Shown: positions 1 through 5,097, counted from the stretch's first letter. The stretch: DNA of 20,629 bases from a virus (IMGVR_UViG_3300048033_000662:1-20629); one strand, 5' to 3'. The notes: a model not told the origin generated them from the letters alone. Numbers and translations are program-made.

Positions 1-47
1 CCGACAATCATCGCGTTTGGGAACTGAAATCTAATAATTACACCCAT
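1..47 (-). CDS. Partial leftward gene, N-terminus only
   Basis: An open frame starts at the ATG complementary to 45-47 and runs leftward off the window edge; only MGVIIRFQFPNAMIVG is visible. Four bases upstream of the ATG is TATCTTTG (complement of 52-59), a match to the Bacteroidota -7 box TAnnTTTG, so the transcript would be leaderless or nearly so. The function cannot be judged from 16 residues. The gene diverges from the rightward early genes, and the repeat-rich control region lies between them. Confidence 0.5.
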   Translation of the reverse strand, partial: MGVIIRFQFPNAMIV

Positions 48-51
48 ACCA

Positions 52-59
52 CAAAGATA
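52..59 (-). promoter_or_regulatory. Candidate Bacteroidota -7 box TATCTTTG
   Basis: On the minus strand TATCTTTG matches TAnnTTTG and ends 4 nt before the ATG of the leftward partial gene. The same placement occurs before the genes at 6558, 13411 and 13998. No convincing -33 TTTG element was found at the usual spacing. Confidence 0.5.
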
Positions 60-72
60 ATCTAAACCAATA

Positions 73-260
73 GATGTCGAGATGTCGAAAATCGAGGGTG
101 TCGAGCTTCTCTTATCTTTCCCCCCTTTTTTAAATACTATTTTATATTTTTTTTGAGTCTGTCATAGGTACTAAAATCGACATTTCCGACACCACCCAGT
201 AAAATCAATGCCTAAGCGATGTCGATTCGATGTCGATTTTGCTATTTGGTGTCGATTTTG
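73..260. repeat. Left cluster of GGTGTCGATT-like boxes
   Basis: Short boxes around a TGTCGA core occur at 73-80, 81-88, 97-104, 217-227, 228-240 and 248-260, with inverted versions inside 174-197. The same box, mostly as AATCGACACC, clusters at 6189-6272 in the second control region. Repeats of this size and spacing suit operators for a phage regulator or origin iterons. Position between divergent genes favours operators; this is inference. Confidence 0.6.
151..200 (-). repeat. Left arm of 50-bp inverted repeat
   Basis: The complement of 151-200 matches 6245-6294 at 43 of 50 positions. The first 29 positions (ACTGGGTGGTGTCG plus a core ending TGTCGATTTTA) have one mismatch, and both copies end in CTC followed by an A-run. 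Read in its own orientation, this arm points toward the leftward gene at 47, while the other points toward the AP2 gene at 6318. A shared operator/promoter unit used in two orientations is the simplest reading. Confidence 0.75.
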
Positions 261-263
261 ACC

Positions 264-740
264 CTATTCACGATTTTTCGCATATAAGATATACTGAACT
301 GACGGGTTATATATCTATTTCACATGCACGGGTCGCGTCAGGAAACGACTTTATTTGACCCACCCCCCTACCGATTATATATGATGCCGTCAAACTTTTG
401 GTGTTTGCCCCGAGGGGGTGCCCTGCAGCTGGTGACTATATACTAATAGATGCCGCGGCCGCGTTTCACGATTTTACGTTGCATGCTCAGACACGCAGCA
501 AAGGAATAATCCCCCTACACATATTGATACCTATAAACGCTACCAGTTAAATTGTTACCTAGGGCAAAAATCGCCCTTGAGCCCAGTGCTGACGCGGGAT
601 TGCTACTCACTTTTTGATATCATCCAACATTGCAGAAAAAAATTTACCTCTCGGAGGCCGCATAAACACTGGGATTTTAAAAAAAGTTTGCATTTTTATC
701 AAAAAAAATTAGGATATATCAACAATGTTTCGCAATCTTT
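264..740. other. Noncoding stretch without a recognised gene
   Basis: I see no convincing coding frame here. It contains a GC-rich patch at about 452-462, a CCCC/GGGG mini-hairpin near 407-416, a hairpin AGGGC/GCCCT (561-565 with 573-577), and A/T-rich tracts at about 673-710 suited to a promoter region. The sequence ATAAACACTGGG at about 662-673 recurs at 6239-6250 beside the right inverted-repeat arm. The early operon promoter probably lies here, but no clean -33/-7 pair was identified. Confidence 0.5.
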
Positions 741-993
741 GTAATGCAGCAGAGCTAAACTGCTAGACCAAAACGGGCACGTCACTTCCCTACTAGTGAA
801 TAGCGAGACCACGGCGAAATAGTGGCGGAGGTTTAGCCAACCATAAAGGCAGGCTGAGTAGGGCAGTCAGCGAGAGCCAACCCTACCGAGAAACTCAAAT
901 AGAGCGGTATCGAGATACGAGCGGGTTTAAAAACCTTAGCTCGGGGTCTTCAGTGTGTGAGCACTGGGCTAGGGAGAACAGGATGTCTTAACC
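741..993 (+). ncRNA. Candidate structured leader RNA, unknown class
   Basis: This gene-free stretch is GC-richer than its surroundings and dense in complementary segments. Seen helices are AGCAG/CUGCU (748-752/760-764), UCACU/AGUGA (782-786/795-799), CCAC/GUGG (809-812/822-825), GUAGGG/CCCUAC (858-863/881-886), GAGC/GCUC (919-922/939-942) enclosing GGUUU/AAACC, CAGUG/CACUG (951-955/962-966), and a crossing pair GCUAAAC/GUUUAGC (754-760/831-837). It ends in GUC then UUAACCAUAA (985-997), the junction and leader found at all five hammerheads, yet no CUGANGA core is present. It may be a different self-cleaving RNA, a decayed ribozyme or a cis-regulatory leader. It matches no RNA family I know. 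Confidence 0.55.
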
Positions 994-1008
994 ATAAAAA
1001 TTATCGAT

Positions 1009-1263
1009 ATGAACTATGTAAAATTAATGAACAGCGGCACGTATGAACTAGGCAAGATGGTCAATCATTACGGGCAAACGATACATTTCTACGAGCACCC
1101 TACACTGGGTGAAGATGCTCCAGTCATCGCGGTATGCCATGACCTAGAGATAGCATCGAGCACGGACTTCCATGACGTTGACGACATGATGAGTCCAGAG
1201 AGCACAGAATACTACCCAGTATTCAAAGACATGCACCTTTACTACGGGCATGAACTAGGTTAA
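1009..1263 (+). CDS. Hypothetical small early protein (84 aa)
   Basis: This is the first gene of the accessory operon. The protein is acidic and rich in His, Tyr and Asp; no known domain is recognised. The ATG lies 21 nt after the GUC/UUAACC junction of the structured leader, in the UUAACCAUAAAAAU leader context shared with later genes. The last two codons, GGT TAA, are the 5' strand of stem I of the first hammerhead, so the C-terminal Gly and the stop are encoded by the ribozyme. A ribosome terminating here would keep that ribozyme from folding. Confidence 0.75.
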   Translation: MNYVKLMNSGTYELGKMVNHYGQTIHFYEHPTLGEDAPVIAVCHDLEIASSTDFHDVDDMMSPESTEYYPVFKDMHLYYGHELG

Positions 1264-1309
1264 CTGATGAGTCTTCAATAGACGAAACGTCCTACGGGAC
1301 GTCTTAACC
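1258..1309 (+). ncRNA. Type I hammerhead ribozyme 1
   Basis: Stem I is GGUUAA/UUAACC (1258-1263/1304-1309), open-ended, hence type I. The core CUGAUGA is 1264-1270. Stem II is GUCU/AGAC (1271-1274/1280-1283) with loop UCAAU, followed by GAAA (1284-1287). Stem III is CGUCC/GGACG (1288-1292/1297-1301) with a UACG tetraloop, followed by UC. All invariant core residues are present, and cleavage is predicted between C1303 and U1304. The 61 nt at 1253-1313 are identical to 1621-1681. The upstream stop codon lies in stem I. The product would be a 5'-OH mRNA with a 22-nt leader for the gene at 1326. Confidence 0.95.
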
Positions 1310-1325
1310 ATAAAAATCTACTAAA

Positions 1326-1631
1326 ATGGCACATTACACTGAGTACTACGGACAGGACGAACTTGAACACCTAACACCATCTGCACTGGCAGCGTTTGAG
1401 AAGCTACACGAACTGGGTGCACCTGTCAAGATATGGCATCAAACGAAACCTGAGTACCAAGGCTACAGAGGATACTTTTGGCTAGACTCTGAGGAGGATG
1501 CAACTGGGGAGTGGCTTGAGTACTACAGCAACTTTTGGGGAAGCGAGAAACTGAACAAAATCCTGAAGGATAGCGGGCTGTACTTCGAATGGGATAATGC
1601 AGGGTATGCTTCGGTATACAAACTAGGTTAA
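1326..1631 (+). CDS. Hypothetical small early protein (101 aa)
   Basis: The protein is acidic and very aromatic, with a Trp/Tyr-rich second half (for example FWLDSEEDATGEWLEYY). No family is recognised. The ATG is 22 nt downstream of the predicted cleavage site of hammerhead 1. The gene ends in CTA GGT TAA, so like the preceding gene its last Gly and stop codon form the 5' strand of a hammerhead stem I. The two proteins share only the final Leu-Gly, which comes from the duplicated ribozyme sequence and not from homology. Confidence 0.75.
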   Translation: MAHYTEYYGQDELEHLTPSALAAFEKLHELGAPVKIWHQTKPEYQGYRGYFWLDSEEDATGEWLEYYSNFWGSEKLNKILKDSGLYFEWDNAGYASVYKLG

Positions 1632-1677
1632 CTGATGAGTCTTCAATAGACGAAACGTCCTACGGGACGTCTTAACC
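1626..1677 (+). ncRNA. Type I hammerhead ribozyme 2
   Basis: Sequence and fold are identical to ribozyme 1: stem I 1626-1631/1672-1677, CUGAUGA 1632-1638, stem II 1639-1642/1648-1651, GAAA 1652-1655, stem III 1656-1660/1665-1669 with UACG loop. The predicted cut is between C1671 and U1672. The identity extends over 1621-1681, suggesting recent duplication or conversion. It would release the gene at 1692 with a 20-nt leader. Confidence 0.95.
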
Positions 1678-1691
1678 ATAATCTAATTACC

Positions 1692-1880
1692 ATGAATCCA
1701 CTTAACGACACATCTTTTTATTATGCAAAAAAATTCGCTGAAGCATACAAAGCAGGTGAGAAGGTAGACCTTTCAGAGTCTAACCTAGAGAAGATTATAC
1801 CTGAGAAAGACCAAGAAAATATACTATACAACATCTTCGAGTTTTGGGCAGCGTTTGAGTACTATGCCGAGATTGAGTAA
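1692..1880 (+). CDS. Hypothetical small early protein (62 aa)
   Basis: A short, mostly helical-looking acidic protein with no recognised domain. The ATG follows CTAATTACC, an A/T-rich start context used repeatedly in this region (1950, 2972), and lies 20 nt after the cleavage site of hammerhead 2. Its TAA stop ends 2 nt before stem I of hammerhead 3, so this is the only gene of the set whose stop lies just outside the ribozyme. Confidence 0.7.
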   Translation: MNPLNDTSFYYAKKFAEAYKAGEKVDLSESNLEKIIPEKDQENILYNIFEFWAAFEYYAEIE

Positions 1881-1882
1881 CA

Positions 1883-1934
1883 GGTTAACTGATGAGGCTT
1901 TAGTAGCCGAAACGCCCTTCGGGGCGTCTTAACC
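1883..1934 (+). ncRNA. Type I hammerhead ribozyme 3
   Basis: Stem I is GGUUAA/UUAACC (1883-1888/1929-1934) and the core CUGAUGA is 1889-1895. Stem II is GGCU/AGCC (1896-1899/1905-1908) with loop UUAGU, then GAAA 1909-1912. Stem III is CGCCC/GGGCG (1913-1917/1922-1926) with a UUCG tetraloop. The predicted cut is between C1928 and U1929. Compared with ribozymes 1 and 2, pair 2 of stem II changes U-A to G-C and pair 3 of stem III changes U-A to C-G: compensatory changes that support both helices. Confidence 0.95.
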
Positions 1935-1949
1935 ATAATCTTAATTACA

Positions 1950-2189
1950 ATGAGAAATTTAGAAACGATTGTCAAGGATTTAAGAAGAATACGAGACGAG
2001 TACGACGAGTACGGGTATGGAGACATCCATGACCAAATACACTACCAACTGGAGGGTATATTTGACGACTACGATGAGGCTGAGCAGGACGAGGCTTTGA
2101 TAAGAAACCTCAACGTACTGGTAGAACAACTGGAGGCTCACCTGTACTACATTACCAATCTTCCTGAATTTAATTGGATATACGGATGA
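1950..2189 (+). CDS. Hypothetical acidic helical protein (79 aa)
   Basis: The protein is rich in Asp, Glu and Tyr (for example EYDEYGYGDIHDQ) and looks helical throughout; no family is recognised. The ATG follows TTAATTACA and lies 21 nt after the predicted cut of hammerhead 3. The stop overlaps the ATG of the next gene as ATGA (2186-2189). With the next two genes it forms a three-gene translationally coupled unit between hammerheads 3 and 4. Confidence 0.7.
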   Translation: MRNLETIVKDLRRIRDEYDEYGYGDIHDQIHYQLEGIFDDYDEAEQDEALIRNLNVLVEQLEAHLYYITNLPEFNWIYG

Positions 2190-2359
2190 GAGAGTCAGGA
2201 GTAGTAACGCTTGGCAGCGGGATTGTTGTCGAGCGTCGCCTTCGAAAAGGAAGGCTAGTAATCAAGTCCTACACACAGGAAGAGTGGGACGCAAAGCAGA
2301 GAAGTATAATCACTAAAATTCGATCGATATGCCAAAGAATCTTACCTACGACGAGATAA
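2186..2359 (+). CDS. Hypothetical basic small protein (57 aa)
   Basis: The start is placed at the ATG sharing ATGA with the preceding stop; an in-frame TTG at 2174 is less likely. The protein is basic, unlike its acidic neighbours, with repeated Arg/Lys in VVERRLRKGRLVIKSY and a basic C-terminus, so nucleic-acid or partner binding is possible but unproven. Its 3' end overlaps the next gene by 31 nt, long for this window, so the last residues are less certain. Confidence 0.55.
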   Translation: MRESGVVTLGSGIVVERRLRKGRLVIKSYTQEEWDAKQRSIITKIRSICQRILPTTR

Positions 2360-2514
2360 TCTACAAGGTTATCACGTCACTACACGAGCTAAAGTCTTAC
2401 ACCAAAACACATGAGCCTACACAAACTGAGAAGGTAGACCTAGTCATCAACGATGTGATGGATGTAGACTACTTCATGGCCTATGGCCGCGAGAGGTTAA
2501 CTGACGAGTCTTAA
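2329..2514 (+). CDS. Hypothetical protein (61 aa) overlapping a ribozyme core
   Basis: Small acidic protein of unknown function. The ATG is preceded by TTCGATCGAT, much like the gene starting at 2578, which supports this start. The final codons GAG AGG TTA ACT GAC GAG TCT TAA run through stem I, the catalytic core and the 5' strand of stem II of hammerhead 4, with the stop in the stem II loop. The C-terminal residues Arg-Leu-Thr-Asp-Glu-Ser are therefore dictated by the ribozyme, so one stretch of DNA is under protein and RNA constraint together. Confidence 0.7.
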   Translation: MPKNLTYDEIIYKVITSLHELKSYTKTHEPTQTEKVDLVINDVMDVDYFMAYGRERLTDES

Positions 2515-2563
2515 GTAGACGAAACAGGGTCGAGGGTACTGAGTCCCTCACCTTGTCTTAACC
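2495..2563 (+). ncRNA. Type I hammerhead ribozyme 4, long stem III
   Basis: Stem I is GGUUAA/UUAACC (2495-2500/2558-2563). The core is CUGACGA (2501-2507), differing from the others only at the freely variable position 7. Stem II is GUCU/AGAC (2508-2511/2517-2520) with loop UAAGU, then GAAA 2521-2524. Stem III is long: 2525-2530 pairs with 2550-2555, then after a bulged C2531, GAGGG/CCCUC (2532-2536/2545-2549), capped by 8 nt. The predicted cut is between C2557 and U2558. The upstream reading frame crosses the core. The product leader for the gene at 2578 is 20 nt. Confidence 0.93.
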
Positions 2564-2577
2564 ATAAAATTATTGAT

Positions 2578-2913
2578 ATGATAGATTTTTCAAAGATAGA
2601 CCTAGGTACTATCGAGCCAACAAAGACAGACGTTCTATACAAGTCTGTGGAGGTGACCACCAAAGGAACCTGTATGTACGGTGAACTTGACTACTACGCC
2701 ACAGGTGTACACTACACAACGGCTAGCGGCAACCAACTTTGGGACAAGATATTTGTACACATGCTTCACAAGAACATGGCCATGAGTTGGGAGTTTGAGC
2801 TAAGAAGAGACTACTCTAACAAGATACCTGCTGACAAGATGGAGCTATACGCTTTTGCTGCAGGGCTACTGGACAAGGTACTGACTAATCACAAAGAAGA
2901 ACAGGTTAACTGA
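2578..2913 (+). CDS. Hypothetical early protein (111 aa)
   Basis: Unrecognised protein of mixed composition, with a Tyr-rich middle and a helical C-terminal half. The ATG lies 20 nt after the predicted cut of hammerhead 4 in the leader UUAACCAUAAAAUUAUUGAU, nearly the same as the leader of the gene at 1009. The last codons CAG GTT AAC TGA run into hammerhead 5: GTTAA is stem I and the TGA stop is part of the invariant CUGAUGA core. Confidence 0.75.
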   Translation: MIDFSKIDLGTIEPTKTDVLYKSVEVTTKGTCMYGELDYYATGVHYTTASGNQLWDKIFVHMLHKNMAMSWEFELRRDYSNKIPADKMELYAFAAGLLDKVLTNHKEEQVN

Positions 2914-2955
2914 TGAGACTTCAATAGTCGAAACGTCCTTCGGGACGTCTTAACC
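2904..2955 (+). ncRNA. Type I hammerhead ribozyme 5
   Basis: Stem I is GGUUAA/UUAACC (2904-2909/2950-2955) and CUGAUGA is 2910-2916. Stem II is GACU/AGUC (2917-2920/2926-2929) with loop UCAAU, then GAAA 2930-2933. Stem III is CGUCC/GGACG (2934-2938/2943-2947) with a UUCG tetraloop. The predicted cut is between C2949 and U2950. Pair 2 of stem II is A-U here, a third compensated state after U-A and G-C. The TGA stop of the upstream gene (2911-2913) is part of the catalytic core. Confidence 0.95.
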
Positions 2956-2971
2956 ATTAATTCTAATTACT

Positions 2972-3247
2972 ATGTCAAATTTATCAAGCGATTGCTGTGG
3001 TGCATCACCATGGCTCGGCAACGAGGATTTAGGACGCTGCTCTAGCTGCAAAGAATGCTGTGAGTTTGTGTCTGACGATGAGGTGACCTCTCAGGAGCAG
3101 TCACTTAGACAACTTGCAAGTCTGTTATGGATTACCTGCAAGGTTAAAGAGTTTGGACTAGCAGGTGCTAGACGTAAGATGCTACAGCGTGGACTGGCTG
3201 CACATGAGATTCAATTTGTCACTAACCAATTACTTAAATTCCAATGA
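2972..3247 (+). CDS. Small zinc-ribbon protein (91 aa)
   Basis: The N-terminal 32 residues carry paired cysteines (C8-C9, C23, C26, with C29-C30) in a DCCGAS...GRCSSCKECC arrangement typical of small phage zinc-ribbon proteins; a bound zinc is inferred. The C-terminal 50 residues look helical. It is the last gene directly downstream of a hammerhead, with a 22-nt leader and the CTAATTACT start context. The stop overlaps the next ATG (3244-3247), so the downstream genes are coupled conventionally and carry no further ribozymes. Confidence 0.7.
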   Translation: MSNLSSDCCGASPWLGNEDLGRCSSCKECCEFVSDDEVTSQEQSLRQLASLLWITCKVKEFGLAGARRKMLQRGLAAHEIQFVTNQLLKFQ

Positions 3248-3513
3248 AAAGATTAACCACCAAGCAGGCTGAGGCTTACATCGTAAAGAACTACGGCCGT
3301 GCAAGACACAATGTAGAATACCTTGTAGAGGCCTGTAAGAGAACAGCCAAGGAGTACGGGGTGAATTCACTTGACCTATTCTTTCTACTTATTGAGAACA
3401 GAGAGATGACAGGCACCCACAGCTACGGGTTCCATACAGGCTACGGCCGTGAGTTAATAGAGACCATGCAGTCTCATTATCATCAACTAGAACAAGACCA
3501 AATATTCATATAA
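3244..3513 (+). CDS. Hypothetical early protein (89 aa)
   Basis: No recognised family. The N-terminal half is basic and helical and the middle contains the Gly/Tyr-rich HSYGFHTGYGRE. The ATG overlaps the zinc-ribbon stop as ATGA, indicating translational coupling. The next gene starts 3 nt after its stop. Confidence 0.65.
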   Translation: MKRLTTKQAEAYIVKNYGRARHNVEYLVEACKRTAKEYGVNSLDLFFLLIENREMTGTHSYGFHTGYGRELIETMQSHYHQLEQDQIFI

Positions 3514-3515
3514 CT

Positions 3516-3695
3516 ATGTCAACAATAAGTAAGGACAACATGGTTGTGGTGCAGAAGAAGTTTACTGAACTGGAAATCTGTACCACAATACTAGCACTAG
3601 AGCACCTTATCAAATCTTGTAAAGACGACGAGGTTGTGATAAGAAACTGCGACAAGATGATAACCAAATTGAAATCAACATTATGTACAGAGTAA
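3516..3695 (+). CDS. Hypothetical small protein (59 aa)
   Basis: A 59-residue frame beginning MSTISKDNMV fills the space between the genes at 3244 and 3683. It starts 3 nt after one stop and ends 13 nt inside the next gene, the same packing seen throughout the operon. It looks helical with four Cys residues and no recognisable motif. It is too short for a domain call. Confidence 0.6.
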   Translation: MSTISKDNMVVVQKKFTELEICTTILALEHLIKSCKDDEVVIRNCDKMITKLKSTLCTE

Positions 3696-3961
3696 TTTAC
3701 AATGACAAGGTAGAGTACGAATCGTATGACCTTGAGGACTGCGAAGACTTTATCAACTACGAACTGAAGAAGGACGATGCCTCTATCGAGGAGTTTATAC
3801 GATGCCGTGGATGCCATGAGTGGGAGGGCTACCTTCGTCATGACTGGTACGGAATACCTACTGGTCACTACTGCGATAGCTGTTATGAGAACAACTACCC
3901 ATACCGCAAGGAAAGATATGCAACCGAAGAATACGACGGATATGGCGAGAGGCTCGATTAA
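3683..3961 (+). CDS. Small CxxC-CxxC zinc-binding-like protein (92 aa)
   Basis: Acidic, Tyr-rich protein with two CxxC pairs, C41-C44 (RCRGC) and C64-C67 (YCDSC), separated by about 20 residues with intervening His: a probable zinc-binding treble-clef or ribbon fold. It overlaps the preceding gene by 13 nt and the next by 20 nt. Function is unknown; such small zinc proteins in phage early regions often bind nucleic acids or host proteins, which is inference. Confidence 0.65.
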   Translation: MYRVIYNDKVEYESYDLEDCEDFINYELKKDDASIEEFIRCRGCHEWEGYLRHDWYGIPTGHYCDSCYENNYPYRKERYATEEYDGYGERLD

Positions 3962-4145
3962 CACAGCAGAGAATGACCTTCACAGGATATTTGTGGAGGA
4001 TGTAGATACCCTAAGAAAACTATGGGGAGATTATATGACTAATCCATACAGCACCAAAGACCTACTTGACACGATGGAACACTACGCGGACAAGTGGGCT
4101 GAGGCCTGTACTAAAATGTATTTAGATGAGACAATACAGGAGTAA
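3942..4145 (+). CDS. Hypothetical small protein (67 aa)
   Basis: The start is placed at the ATG at 3942 (MARGSINTAENDLHR); longer versions of this frame only duplicate the region coding the preceding zinc protein in another frame. The product is acidic and helical (HRIFVEDVDTLRKLWGDY). It overlaps its neighbours by 20 nt on each side. No family is recognised. Confidence 0.55.
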   Translation: MARGSINTAENDLHRIFVEDVDTLRKLWGDYMTNPYSTKDLLDTMEHYADKWAEACTKMYLDETIQE

Positions 4146-4248
4146 CCAAGGGAGAGACCCGAGGCGTAATGAGTACAGCTATAAGGCTGTGCTACTTGTC
4201 CTACTAACAGGGCTTGTGCTTTTAACAATTAACACGATAATGCAATGA
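4126..4248 (+). CDS. Tiny single-pass membrane protein (40 aa)
   Basis: The frame encodes a basic, polar N-terminus (MRQYRSNQGRDPRRNEYSYK) followed by one hydrophobic segment, AVLLVLLTGLVLLTI. By the positive-inside rule this would place the N-terminus in the cytoplasm. The 5' end overlaps the previous gene by 20 nt and the TGA overlaps the next ATG as ATGA, both strong packing evidence. Accounting for the otherwise empty 4146-4244 also supports it. A role at the host membrane is possible. Confidence 0.6.
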   Translation: MRQYRSNQGRDPRRNEYSYKAVLLVLLTGLVLLTINTIMQ

Positions 4249-4490
4249 TTAAGTATTCAGACAGAGCCGCAGTAAACTGGAGCGGACTAGACGTAGAGTA
4301 TCACCTTTGTGATGTGGTAGACCTCAAGGTAAAGGATGAGGAAGGACTAAACAAATACCTTCACGAGGTGATGGATGACGTTCTTGAAGTATACGAGGAC
4401 GAGATTATAGAATTCATAAACCACCATGTGTGGATGTATTTAGAAGACCATTTAGTAAAAATTAAAAAAGACATCAATGAGTTTAGATGA
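4245..4490 (+). CDS. Hypothetical acidic protein (81 aa)
   Basis: Strongly acidic, probably helical protein with clusters such as MDDVLEVYEDEIIEF. No recognised domain. The ATG overlaps the previous stop (ATGA), and its 3' end overlaps the next gene by 14 nt. Acidic early phage proteins of this size sometimes act as DNA mimics or inhibitors, but nothing here demonstrates that. Confidence 0.65.
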   Translation: MIKYSDRAAVNWSGLDVEYHLCDVVDLKVKDEEGLNKYLHEVMDDVLEVYEDEIIEFINHHVWMYLEDHLVKIKKDINEFR

Positions 4491-4671
4491 GATTATCGAT
4501 TTAAAGACAAAGAACTTTAACACAGCCATGGAGGTGATAGACCTCAAGGACAAAAGGATTAAGCAACTGGAACAGACTATTGTAGATCTGCGTAAGGAGA
4601 ACAATCGACTTACGATCGAGAACATTAAGTATGAGACACAAAATTATTTACATGAAAGTATTAGAGACTAA
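4477..4671 (+). CDS. Small coiled-coil protein (64 aa)
   Basis: Nearly the whole protein is a predicted coiled coil with heptad-like spacing of Ile/Leu (IDLKDKRIKQLEQTIVDLRK), so it probably oligomerises. It overlaps both neighbours, by 14 nt upstream and 20 nt downstream. The molecular role is unknown. Confidence 0.65.
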   Translation: MSLDEIIDLKTKNFNTAMEVIDLKDKRIKQLEQTIVDLRKENNRLTIENIKYETQNYLHESIRD

Positions 4672-4936
4672 GGTGTATCGGGGTCAGACCCTAGAACACC
4701 GCGAATGGACTACTTGGGACAACAAGACTGCCGATGCATGGCAGTGGAGCACCACAGGTAACCAACGAAAGGAAATGCCTTGGCTACCTGCTAGCTCAGG
4801 CTACAAGACCTTGGATAAGATGCAGTCAGCTATTGACTACTACTTCGATGAGGTAAACATAACCAAGGAGGAACGCAAGTACCTCGCATCTCAGGCTGCT
4901 GCTGCGGCTTGGTCTGAAAAATATGGGGCACACTAA
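4652..4936 (+). CDS. Hypothetical protein (94 aa)
   Basis: The start is chosen at ATG 4652 because it follows AAATTATTTAC, the A/T-rich context also seen before the gene at 5084; an in-frame ATG at 4631 lacks that context. The N-terminal half is Trp-rich (HREWTTWDNKTADAWQW), and the C-terminal half has a helix ending in an Ala run. No family is recognised. The TAA shares one base with the next ATG. Confidence 0.6.
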   Translation: MKVLETKVYRGQTLEHREWTTWDNKTADAWQWSTTGNQRKEMPWLPASSGYKTLDKMQSAIDYYFDEVNITKEERKYLASQAAAAAWSEKYGAH

Positions 4937-5097
4937 TGAGTGCCAATGACTTTCAGTACATCTGCGGTGAGCACGGAATCTTACCGCAGGTGGCCTTGGA
5001 GCATGACTTTGTACGTCAGGTTCTAAGAGAAGACAAAGGAAAAAATAGTATATCAAATCAAATCAAATTATCAACTTATTTACATGAGCAAGTTTAA
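4936..5097 (+). CDS. Hypothetical small protein (53 aa)
   Basis: A 53-codon frame beginning MSANDFQYICGEHG starts on the last base of the preceding stop and overlaps the next gene by 14 nt. It contains a CGEHG motif near residue 10 but too few metal ligands for a zinc finger. It fills what would otherwise be an empty 147-bp gap in a gap-free operon, the main reason to believe it. Confidence 0.5.
   Translation: MSANDFQYICGEHGILPQVALEHDFVRQVLREDKGKNSISNQIKLSTYLHEQV

Noticed and set aside
853-900. CUGAGUA...GAGAAAC as a hammerhead core in the leader RNA
   Set aside because: The catalytic G8 position is U, stem II would not join directly to GAAA, and no strand pairs correctly into the GUC at 985-987.
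741-993. Group I intron, tmRNA or RNase P RNA identity for the structured leader
   Set aside because: No P7-like GACUA/UAGUC pair, no tRNA-like ends, and none of the conserved RNase P RNA segments could be found.
1-1008. CRISPR-like array from the GTCGA repeats
   Set aside because: Boxes are 8-13 bp with irregular spacing and mixed orientation and lack spacers of constant length.
3506-3964. Long minus-strand frame opposite the small early genes
   Set aside because: It is antisense to well-packed rightward genes, is hydrophobic because it reads their acidic codons backwards, and has no start context.
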